Source: Caryophanales bacterium UBA6769 (lineage in GTDB: Bacteria > Bacillota > Bacilli > Bacillales > UBA6769). From it: a stretch of 15,183 bases of DNA. The stretch is from positions 1-15,183 of the forward strand of contig DKGN01000033.1 in assembly GCA_002453275.1 (NCBI GenBank), read 5' to 3'. Positions 7,693 through 14,234 of the stretch are shown in pieces; positions within the stretch are counted from its first letter, which is position 1, and every line of letters begins with the position of its first letter. The notes beneath the pieces were generated by a model. It was not told the DNA's origin. It did no database searches and saw nothing but the letters and a program-made list of their open reading frames with translations. The position numbers and the translations under genes are program-made.

Positions 7693-7707
7693 TTTACTAA
7701 TAGTAAA
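7693..7707. promoter_or_regulatory. 15-base palindrome, possible operator
   Basis: TTTACTA and TAGTAAA are exact inverted repeats around a central A, about 50 bases before the quinone reductase ATG at 7757. The arms are too short and the spacing too tight for a terminator, so a dimeric-repressor site is the more natural reading. No clean -35/-10 pair could be placed beside it. Confidence 0.3.
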
Positions 7708-7756
7708 ATCATTGATAGAGTTAATATGAAAGTATTCATAAGGGGGTTATTGTCAG

Positions 7757-8740
7757 ATGAAAGCATGGCAAGTTAAACAACTAGCAGATCCTGAAGAGGC
7801 ACTCGAAATTTCCGAAGTGGATAAGCCCGCTCTTGAAGACGGCAAAGTCGTGATTAAAGTTGAAGCGACAGCATTGAATTTCTTTGATATTTTACTCTGT
7901 CAAGGAAAATACCAAGAGAAGCCACCATTGCCGTTTACACCTGGAGCAGAGGTATCTGGTACTGTCGTTGAAGCAGGAGAAAACAGCCAATTTAAAGCAG
8001 GCGATCGCGTTCTTGCACAACCACAAATGCCGAACGGGGGACTTGCGGAATATGTTTCTGCTGATGAAAATGGTTCCGTTTACAAAATTCCGGATGCAAT
8101 GAATTTTAACGATGCTGCAGCAATGTATATTACGTATCAAACGACATATTATGCCTTGCATTATCGTGCACAAATCAAGGAGGGCGAAGTGTTGCTCGTC
8201 CATGCTGGTGCAGGTGGTGTAGGTTCAGCAGCTATTCAATTAGGAAAGGCGGCTGGCGCAAAAGTAATTGCAACAGCGGGTGGCCCTGAAAAAACAAAGG
8301 TTTGTAGTGACCTTGGTGCTGATGTTGTCATTGACTACTTAACTGAAGACTTTATTGAAATTGTAAAAAAAGAAACAGACGGTCGCGGTGCAGACGTTAT
8401 TTATGATCCCGTCGGCGGTGATACGTTTGATAATTCTAGAAGATGTATTGCATTTGATGGTCGCTTGCTCGTTATCGGGTTTGCTGGAGGACGTATTCCT
8501 GAAGCACCTGCTAACCATGCACTCGTAAAAAACTATTCCATCGTAGGCGTACACTGGGGTTATTTCAAACGTTTATATCCAGAAGGTGTCGTTGAAATTC
8601 ATGACAACCTAATGGGGTTATATGAAGAAGGAAAAATTAAACCTCTTATTTATGATGAGTTTGCATTTGAAAAAGTGCCAGAGGCACTTAACATGCTTGG
8701 AAGCAGAAAGACATGGGGTAAACTGATTGTAAAACCATAA
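7757..8740 (+). CDS. Zinc-free NADPH:quinone oxidoreductase-like protein (MDR superfamily)
   Basis: A 327-residue cytoplasmic medium-chain dehydrogenase/reductase of the quinone oxidoreductase group. The N-terminal GroES-like domain contains ATALNFFDILLCQGKY (37-52) and PFTPGAEVSGTV (59-70). The Rossmann domain has the NADPH-binding loop HAGAGGVGSAAIQLGKAAGA (149-168) and DVIYDPVGGD (213-222). The structural-zinc cysteine cluster of alcohol dehydrogenases is absent, as expected for this branch. Members reduce quinones or the double bond of enals and enoyl-CoAs; the substrate here is unknown. Such genes are often found near acyl-CoA degradation genes, as here, but this one has its own terminator (8756-8797). 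The ATG at 7757 has AGGGGG (7741-7746) upstream, with a rather long 10-base spacer. Confidence 0.88.
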   Translation: MKAWQVKQLADPEEALEISEVDKPALEDGKVVIKVEATALNFFDILLCQGKYQEKPPLPFTPGAEVSGTVVEAGENSQFKAGDRVLAQPQMPNGGLAEYVSADENGSVYKIPDAMNFNDAAAMYITYQTTYYALHYRAQIKEGEVLLVHAGAGGVGSAAIQLGKAAGAKVIATAGGPEKTKVCSDLGADVVIDYLTEDFIEIVKKETDGRGADVIYDPVGGDTFDNSRRCIAFDGRLLVIGFAGGRIPEAPANHALVKNYSIVGVHWGYFKRLYPEGVVEIHDNLMGLYEEGKIKPLIYDEFAFEKVPEALNMLGSRKTWGKLIVKP

Positions 8741-8755
8741 GCATTGACGTCAAAT

Positions 8756-8797
8756 ATAGCGATTTCTAGCGACATGCCTAGAAGTCGCTATTCTTTT
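8756..8797 (+). terminator. Intrinsic terminator after the quinone reductase gene
   Basis: A 14-base-pair stem (8756-8769 with 8778-8791, one G-U wobble) closes the eight-base loop CGACATGC and is followed by TCTTTT. It lies 15 bases after the stop codon. The stem is nearly symmetric, so it could also act, less efficiently, on the minus strand. Confidence 0.85.
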
Positions 8798-8944
8798 ATG
8801 TAGTGACCACCTTTCTATCAATATTCTTCACTTTTTCACTCCTCCTTGACATTTTAATAGCAGAATTTCACGTTTAACTTTAGGCATATGAACGTATTGA
8901 GAAGCGACCCCTATATTTATGGGTATATTTTGCTTGAAATTATT

Positions 8945-8973
8945 TTGATAATTGTCCAAATCTTTAATATAAT
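8945..8973 (+). promoter_or_regulatory. Sigma-A promoter of the acyl-CoA operon
   Basis: TTGATA (8945-8950) and a perfect TATAAT (8968-8973) are exactly 17 bases apart, the best promoter in the window. Transcription would begin near 8980, leaving a short leader of about 35 bases before the ATG at 9015. An inverted repeat, AATTAT TTTG ATAATT (8938-8953), overlaps the -35 box and could be a repressor site. The remaining intergenic stretch 8741-9014 holds the upstream terminator and no other clear gene. Confidence 0.75.
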
Positions 8974-9014
8974 AGGAATAGACACAAAATAGAATAAAAT
9001 AAAGGAGGAAAGAC

Positions 9015-10541
9015 ATGTTACTTACAGATCTAATGCAGCAAAACATCGATAAATACGGAGAATATCCCTTTTTGTACTTCGGTGAGAAAGCGTTTACAAA
9101 CGTTGAAACAGCAGAGCATGCAGGTAAGTTTGCAGCTGTTTTAGACAAACACGAAATTAAAAAGGGAGATCGGGTCGTCGTTTGTATGCCGAATTGTCCC
9201 GAAGTGATTTTTGCCTATCAAGGCATTATCCGAACGGGTGCGATTGTTATCCCCGTTATGTTTTTATTACATCAACAAGAAATTCACTTTATTTTAAAAG
9301 ATTCAGGAGCAAAGGCGATTATTACGTCAAACATGCAATATTCTAAAGTGAAAAAAGCAGTACAAAACTTAGAAAACCCTCCAAAAGTCTTTGTCGTTGA
9401 TGATGTACAAGACGAAGCGGCGATTAACATTTATTCGCAAGCGGAAACGCTCAAACGAATTGAGACAAATGCGCCGGCGACAGAAGAAGACATCGCAGTT
9501 ATCCTTTATACGTCTGGGACGACAGGACAACCTAAGGGAGTTATGTTAACCCATAGGAATTTATATTCCAATGCGGCTACGTCTGCTTCGCTTCAAGAAG
9601 ACGAAGAACGCGCGACAACGCTTGGAGTTCTCCCACTTGCCCACGTATATGGATTTACCGTATCAAATGCATGCTTTCTCTTAGGAGCATCGATTGTGAT
9701 TTTTGCAATGTTCGATTTAGAGGAAGTTTGTAAAGCGATCGAGAAGCACAAAGTAAAAGGGTTCTCAGCTGTCCCTGCAATGATTCATGGTATGCTCAAT
9801 AGCCCAATTACGGATAAATATGATTTATCAAGTCTAGAGTCGGTCGGTTCAGGCTCAGCGCCGATCCCTGGTGCGGTTGTAGAAGGCTTTAAAAAGAAAT
9901 TTAATGCCGATGTGCTAGAAGGCTATGGCTTATCGGAAGCAGCTCCAGTCGTTACGACTCAGCGGAAAACAATGCCAGTTAAGCTTGGTTCAGTTGGACC
10001 CCCTCTACCAGGAATAGAAGTGAAAATTGCAGATGATAATGGGAACGAACTACCGACAGGCGAAATCGGCGAAATTCTCGTTAAAGGTGAGAACATTACA
10101 CCAGGTTACTTCAAAAATGAAGAGGAAACGAAAAAAGCGATTCAGAATGGCTGGTTGCATACTGGTGACATGGGGCGGGTTGATGAGGATGGTTACTTGT
10201 ATATTGTTGATCGGAAAAAAGATTTAATCATCCGCGGTGGCTTTAATATTTATCCGCGTGAGCTTGAAGAATTAATTACAAGGCACGAAGCCGTTTCCGA
10301 GGTCGCTGTTGTTGGGGTACCATCCGAGCGAATGGGAGAAGAAGTCGTCGCATTCGTTGTGAAAAAACCAAGAGTAGACGTGACAGAAGAAGATATTATC
10401 GAATATTGTCAAGATAAACTAGCAAAATATAAAACACCGAGACGAGTCTTGTTCGTTCGGACATTACCAAAAAACGCAGTAGGGAAAACATTAAAACAAC
10501 AATTAAAACAACAAACACAAGACGTTGAATTATATATTTGA
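9015..10541 (+). CDS. Acyl-CoA synthetase (AMP-forming fatty acid/carboxylic acid-CoA ligase)
   Basis: A 508-residue member of the ANL adenylating superfamily that converts a carboxylic acid, ATP and CoA to acyl-CoA through an acyl-adenylate. Motifs in order: phosphate-binding loop YTSGTTGQPKG (165-175), the substrate-pocket motif PLAHVYGF (207-214), GYGLSEAAP (303-311), LHTGDMG (381-387), the hinge region YIVDRKKDLI (396-405), RGGFNIYPRE (407-416) and the C-terminal PKNAVGKTLK with catalytic Lys491. It resembles Bacillus LcfB/YhfL-type ligases, but chain length cannot be read from the sequence. The ATG at 9015 has a perfect AAAGGAGG six bases before it. It is the first gene of the operon 9015-13440, with the thioesterase 25 bases downstream. 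Confidence 0.93.
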   Translation: MLLTDLMQQNIDKYGEYPFLYFGEKAFTNVETAEHAGKFAAVLDKHEIKKGDRVVVCMPNCPEVIFAYQGIIRTGAIVIPVMFLLHQQEIHFILKDSGAKAIITSNMQYSKVKKAVQNLENPPKVFVVDDVQDEAAINIYSQAETLKRIETNAPATEEDIAVILYTSGTTGQPKGVMLTHRNLYSNAATSASLQEDEERATTLGVLPLAHVYGFTVSNACFLLGASIVIFAMFDLEEVCKAIEKHKVKGFSAVPAMIHGMLNSPITDKYDLSSLESVGSGSAPIPGAVVEGFKKKFNADVLEGYGLSEAAPVVTTQRKTMPVKLGSVGPPLPGIEVKIADDNGNELPTGEIGEILVKGENITPGYFKNEEETKKAIQNGWLHTGDMGRVDEDGYLYIVDRKKDLIIRGGFNIYPRELEELITRHEAVSEVAVVGVPSERMGEEVVAFVVKKPRVDVTEEDIIEYCQDKLAKYKTPRRVLFVRTLPKNAVGKTLKQQLKQQTQDVELYI

Positions 10542-10566
10542 CATCGAGGAGAAGGGAAGAAATTAG

Positions 10567-11085
10567 ATGGGATTTGAGTTAGGAGAGTACCATGACAAAC
10601 AAAAATTAAAAGATATGCTCGAACGCTTTTCACCCGAGCAATTAGAAAGCCTTCACTTTTATATGAATATTTTAGATAAAGGGTTTTCTGGGAAAAGGGG
10701 ACCAGAAGGCAAGGTTATTCGAGGTTTCATTGATTTAACAATTGAAAAAATGAATGAGCGAACGACAGAGGCAACGTTGCCGCTCCGTTGGGAGTTGTAT
10801 AACGGGCTTGGAATTGTGCATGGCGGCATAACAGCTACGTTCATCGACAATGCAATGGGCTCAACGCTTTTTATGTGTCATCCGCTTGAGTTGGAACGTC
10901 AAGTAACTGTTGATTTAAATATTCACTACTTAAAAGGAGCGAAGGGAAAACAGCTGATTGCAGAAACTGAACTCATTCAAGCGGGTCGAAGCATTGCCGT
11001 TTTAGACAGTGTCGTTCGTGATGAAGAGGGTGATCTCGTCTCTAAAGCAACAGGAACATTCCGGGTATGGGTAAAGAAAGAATAG
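10567..11085 (+). CDS. PaaI-type hotdog acyl-CoA thioesterase
   Basis: A 172-residue single-hotdog-domain protein of the PaaI/YdiI thioesterase group, which hydrolyses acyl-CoA to the free acid and CoA. After an N-terminal helical extension of about 48 residues, the hotdog core starts near residue 50. The hallmark NGLGIVHGGITATFID (79-94) carries the HGG motif at 85-87 and an acidic residue, Asp94, on the central helix. The strand pattern VTVDLNIHYLKGA (113-125) and ATGTFRVWV at the end are also typical. The ATG at 10567 is preceded by GAGGAGAAGGGAAG. Lying between the ligase and the dehydrogenases, it probably releases CoA from stalled or unwanted intermediates of the same pathway. The exact substrate is unknown. 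Confidence 0.88.
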   Translation: MGFELGEYHDKQKLKDMLERFSPEQLESLHFYMNILDKGFSGKRGPEGKVIRGFIDLTIEKMNERTTEATLPLRWELYNGLGIVHGGITATFIDNAMGSTLFMCHPLELERQVTVDLNIHYLKGAKGKQLIAETELIQAGRSIAVLDSVVRDEEGDLVSKATGTFRVWVKKE

Positions 11086-11126
11086 CAAACAATTAATCTA
11101 CCAAAAAATAAATTGAGGTGACTAGA

Positions 11127-12314
11127 GTGGATTTATCGTTTACTCCAGAACAAGAAGCGTATCGTCAAAAGGTTCGTGAATGGTTAGTAGACAATATTCC
11201 TGAAGGCTGGGGAACTCCGCAATTTCAATGGCCTAACGATGAACAAGAGCGTGGCGCAATTTTAAGAGAATGGGACCGCAAGCTTCATGAAGGTGGATTT
11301 GCTGGTATTTCTTGGCCAAAGGAATATGGTGGGCAAGGACTAACACATGTTGAAGAAATTATTTATGACGAGGAAGCTGGGAAGTTAAACGCGCCAGGCG
11401 GAATTAACGTACTCGGGAAATTACTGCTTGGTCCTACGTTACTTCAATTTGGCTCAGAGGAACAGAAGCAACGATTCTTACCACCTCTCTTAAGTGGAGA
11501 GGAAATATGGTGTCAAGGTTTTTCAGAACCGAACGCAGGCTCAGACTTAGCTGCTCTTCAGACGCGAGCTGAGCTCGACGGTGACGAATGGGTCATTACC
11601 GGACAAAAGGTTTGGACGAGTTACGCCCATCATGCCGATTGGTGTTTTGTTTTGGCACGAACGGATCAAGAGGCGCCAAAGCATAGAGGGATTTCATTTA
11701 TTCTCGTGCCAATGCACGCCGAAGGTGTCTCTGTACGTCCACTCGTTCAGCTAAACAAAAACAAAGACTTTAACGAAGTGTTTTTCGATAATGTAAGAGT
11801 TCCGAAGGAAAATGTTGTCGGTGGGGTGAACAACGGCTGGAAAGTTGCGATGGGAACGCTCGGTTTTGAACGCGGAACGTTAGCGTTAGGAAGACAAGTA
11901 CGCTTCCAAAATGAGTTTAATGAGCTCGTGAAATTGGCAGGGGATACGAGAGCAACTGACGGGACACTTGTGAAGGATAACCCGTATTTCCGCCAAAAGC
12001 TCGTTGAAATTTTTAACGATATTCGGATTATGCGTTACCATGGCTTAAAAACAATTAGTCAGCTTCTGAACGAAGGTAAGCTTGGGCCTGAAGCCTCTTT
12101 ACAAAAGCTCTTTTGGACAACGATGCATGTCAATTTAGGAGAAGCTGGAATGGAAGTGCTTGGGGAACAGGCTCCTTACTGGGGAACAGATAGTGTCGGG
12201 CGCGGCAAGATTCAGGATACTTATTTTGGTTCACGAGGTGCAACCATTTATGCTGGTTCAACACAAATTCAAAAAAATATCATTTCTGAGATGATTCTCG
12301 GAATGCCGAGGTAA
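11127..12314 (+). CDS. Acyl-CoA dehydrogenase, probable catalytic subunit of a heteromeric enzyme
   Basis: A 395-residue FAD enzyme that oxidises acyl-CoA to 2-enoyl-CoA. Visible features: WPKEYGGQGL (63-72), the flavin/substrate strand WCQGFSEPNAGSDLAALQTR (128-147), ITGQKVWTSYA (157-167), and the C-terminal GSRGATIYAGSTQIQ (368-382). The medium-chain-type catalytic Glu is replaced, since YAGS stands where YEGT would be. Glu248 in GTLGFERGTLALG is placed like the base of isovaleryl- and long-chain dehydrogenases and of FadE26-type subunits. I start at GTG 11127 because GAGGTGAC (11115-11122) is then a correctly spaced ribosome binding site; the in-frame GTG at 11118 lies inside it. The gene is followed after 16 bases by a second, unlike dehydrogenase, suggesting an alpha2beta2 complex. 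Confidence 0.9.
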   Translation: MDLSFTPEQEAYRQKVREWLVDNIPEGWGTPQFQWPNDEQERGAILREWDRKLHEGGFAGISWPKEYGGQGLTHVEEIIYDEEAGKLNAPGGINVLGKLLLGPTLLQFGSEEQKQRFLPPLLSGEEIWCQGFSEPNAGSDLAALQTRAELDGDEWVITGQKVWTSYAHHADWCFVLARTDQEAPKHRGISFILVPMHAEGVSVRPLVQLNKNKDFNEVFFDNVRVPKENVVGGVNNGWKVAMGTLGFERGTLALGRQVRFQNEFNELVKLAGDTRATDGTLVKDNPYFRQKLVEIFNDIRIMRYHGLKTISQLLNEGKLGPEASLQKLFWTTMHVNLGEAGMEVLGEQAPYWGTDSVGRGKIQDTYFGSRGATIYAGSTQIQKNIISEMILGMPR

Positions 12315-12330
12315 GGAGTGACAATATATT

Positions 12331-13440
12331 ATGTTTTTTGGATTTAATGAAGAAGAAAAAATGGTGCAACGCAGTGTCCGAGATATGCTAGAAGCTGAAT
12401 GTACGACCGAAGATGTTCGGGCGTTCATGGACAATCCAGTCGCTTCCGAGAAGATGAAGAACTTGTTTGGTCAGCAAGGATTGCTCGGTATTTTGGAAGC
12501 GGACGGTGACGTTTTAACAGGGGTTACGTATTCAATCCTCATTGCTCAAGAAGCAGGCAGAGCGCTTCTTCCGTATCCGTTACTTGAAAATATAGTTGGG
12601 CTTCATGTCTTGAAAACGTGCAAGCAACACGGCTCTTTAATCGATGATGTTGAGGCTGGTAAGAAGATGATTACAATGGCATGGCGTCCTGAAAGTATTA
12701 TCGCCACGAAGACGGAAGCTGGGTATGCGCTCTCAGGAAACCTTCGTGAAGTACCATTTGCTCAAGATGCTGATCATATCCTTGCGGCTGTACGTGTCGC
12801 AGGTAAAGGCAACACACCCCATGAGGAAGAAACACTCGTCGTTCTTGATCGGAGCAATGAGGCATTAAGCATGAATAAGCTTTCAAGCTTTGATGAAACC
12901 TATCCGATTTATGATGTCACAGTAAACAATTATCCGCTTAAAGAAACTGAAATTGTGAAAGGACTTGGGATGGGTACAGGTCATCAATTAATGGAAAAAG
13001 CGCAGCAACTTGGTGCATTGTTAATTGCTTCAGAAATGGTCGGTACGGCTGAACAAGCTCTCTATGATACTGTCGAATATACGAAGGAACGGAAACAGTT
13101 CGGTGTCGTTATTGCAAAGTTTCAAGCGCTCAAGCATATGGCTGCAGACATGTATTTGCTCGTTGAAAGTGCAAAGTCAGCGGTTGAATATGCAGCGTGG
13201 GCATTACAGACGGGTGAAGAAGAAGCGGAATTAGCAGTATCAATTGCGAAATCTTACGCCTCGACAGCGGCGAAAAAAGTAACGAGTGATGCCATTCAAA
13301 TGCAAGGTGGCATTGGTTTTACTTGGGAAAGCGATATCCACCTCTTTTTCAAACGTGCTTCTCGCAGTGCATTTTTGCTTGGCGGCGCCTACGAACATAA
13401 TGAGAAAATTGCAAAGGTTGCCATTGATCAAATGTTTTGA
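12331..13440 (+). CDS. Acyl-CoA dehydrogenase-like partner subunit
   Basis: A 369-residue acyl-CoA dehydrogenase-fold protein, divergent from its neighbour. The N-terminal domain is compact (MFFGFNEEEKMVQRSVRDML). The middle domain lacks the usual SEPxAGSD strand, with poorly conserved MAWRPE and VPFAQDADHILAA in its place. The C-terminal domain is well conserved: YTKERKQFGVVIAKFQALKH (250-269), ADMYLLVESA, and AIQMQGGIGFTWESDIHLFF (321-340). The GGIGFTWE-D-HL-KRA pattern is that of FadE27/FadE29-type subunits of actinobacterial alpha2beta2 dehydrogenases, which supply part of the FAD site but no catalytic base. I infer the same division of labour with the preceding gene. The ribosome binding site AAGGAGTG overlaps the upstream stop codon. 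It is the last gene of the operon, and a strong terminator follows eight bases later. Confidence 0.87.
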   Translation: MFFGFNEEEKMVQRSVRDMLEAECTTEDVRAFMDNPVASEKMKNLFGQQGLLGILEADGDVLTGVTYSILIAQEAGRALLPYPLLENIVGLHVLKTCKQHGSLIDDVEAGKKMITMAWRPESIIATKTEAGYALSGNLREVPFAQDADHILAAVRVAGKGNTPHEEETLVVLDRSNEALSMNKLSSFDETYPIYDVTVNNYPLKETEIVKGLGMGTGHQLMEKAQQLGALLIASEMVGTAEQALYDTVEYTKERKQFGVVIAKFQALKHMAADMYLLVESAKSAVEYAAWALQTGEEEAELAVSIAKSYASTAAKKVTSDAIQMQGGIGFTWESDIHLFFKRASRSAFLLGGAYEHNEKIAKVAIDQMF

Positions 13441-13448
13441 ATAAAATG

Positions 13449-13481
13449 GCAAGACACGTGTTGTGCGTGTCTTGCTTTTTT
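13449..13481 (+). terminator. Intrinsic terminator closing the acyl-CoA operon
   Basis: GCAAGACACG (13449-13458) and CGTGTCTTGC (13466-13475) form a perfect ten-base-pair stem around TGTTGTG, followed directly by six T residues. This is a textbook terminator for the ligase-thioesterase-dehydrogenase operon. Confidence 0.93.
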
Positions 13482-13535
13482 CTCCAAAATCATACAAGTA
13501 AGCACTGGATTTTAGGGGGGAGGACTAGGCTGCCG

Positions 13536-14147
13536 ATGGATATGGTGTGTGAATCTGACAGATTGGAAGATTATTTGCTAGAACTGAATGAAGTGAACTA
13601 TTCTCATCCACTTATTCAAGCAAAGGCGGATCAACTTTTCAATCCTTCTCAAACAGAAATTGAAAAAGCAAAAATAGTGTATGAATTTGTGCGTGATGAA
13701 ATCTCTCACTCCTGGGATATACAAAGTAAACGCATGACGTGCCAGGCTGCGGATGTATTGACTTACAAAGAAGGCATTTGCTATGCCAAATCTAATCTAC
13801 TTGCTGCTTTATTACGGTCTCAAGGAATACCAACAGGCTTTTGTTACCAGCGTTTAATGCTATTTGACACGCCTGAAAAAGGGTATTGTATTCATGCTTT
13901 GAATGCTGTTTTCTTGCAATCGATGAACAAATGGATCAGGCTGGATGCTCGTGGTAATAAAAAAGGGATTGATGCTCAATTTTCCATTGCTAAGGAAAGC
14001 CTCGCTTTTTCAATTCAAGAAGCAATAGGCGAAAAAAATTATCCAATCATTTACGTAGCACCTCACCCTAAAACAATAGCTGTTTTAGAAAAGCATCATG
14101 ATGCATTAGGGATGTATCGCTATCATTTACCCGAAAACCTGTCATAA
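13536..14147 (+). CDS. Transglutaminase-like (papain-fold) protein
   Basis: A 203-residue protein with a transglutaminase-like core. The catalytic triad is visible: Cys82 in EGICYAKS, His120 in GYCIHALN and Asp137 in IRLDARG. The preceding KAKIVYEFVRDEI (44-56) and the AADVLTYKEG approach to the cysteine are standard for the bacterial group. No signal peptide or membrane segment is seen, so it is probably cytoplasmic. Family members act as cysteine proteases, amidases or transferases, and its activity cannot be assigned. The frame stays open back to 13437, through the terminator, so I use ATG 13536; AGGGGGGAGG (13514-13523) lies rather far upstream (12 bases), and ATG 13542 is an alternative. 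None of its eight valine codons is GTC, a codon its neighbours use often, so it may have a different origin. Confidence 0.8.
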   Translation: MDMVCESDRLEDYLLELNEVNYSHPLIQAKADQLFNPSQTEIEKAKIVYEFVRDEISHSWDIQSKRMTCQAADVLTYKEGICYAKSNLLAALLRSQGIPTGFCYQRLMLFDTPEKGYCIHALNAVFLQSMNKWIRLDARGNKKGIDAQFSIAKESLAFSIQEAIGEKNYPIIYVAPHPKTIAVLEKHHDALGMYRYHLPENLS

Positions 14148-14234
14148 TAAAATCAGGTCCGCTCAGCTCATTACAAAGGAGTTTACAATCTAAAAACTAC
14201 ATGACTTGTCAACGAATAGAGGAGGAAGATAGAG

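Noticed and set aside
8846..8874. TTGACA at 8846-8851 as the -35 box of a second ligase promoter
   Set aside because: No acceptable -10 lies 16 to 18 bases downstream (CACGTT at the 17-base position).
8828..9148. Minus-strand open frame of 106 codons overlapping the ligase 5' end
   Set aside because: It lies antisense to the start of the CoA ligase and across its promoter, has no ribosome binding site at its ATG, and its composition looks like translated intergenic DNA.
9015..13440. Interpretation as a standard fatty-acid beta-oxidation operon
   Set aside because: No enoyl-CoA hydratase/3-hydroxyacyl-CoA dehydrogenase or classical Cys thiolase is present, and the dehydrogenases carry signatures of heteromeric enzymes.
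13437..13535. Upstream extension of the transglutaminase-like frame to TTG 13437
   Set aside because: The extension runs through the terminator stem and T-tract, lacks a ribosome binding site and adds a sequence with no family match.
14137..14158. Short hairpin ACCTG/CAGGT at the end of the transglutaminase gene as a terminator
   Set aside because: Only five base pairs with a 12-base loop, overlapping the stop codon, and no T-tract follows.
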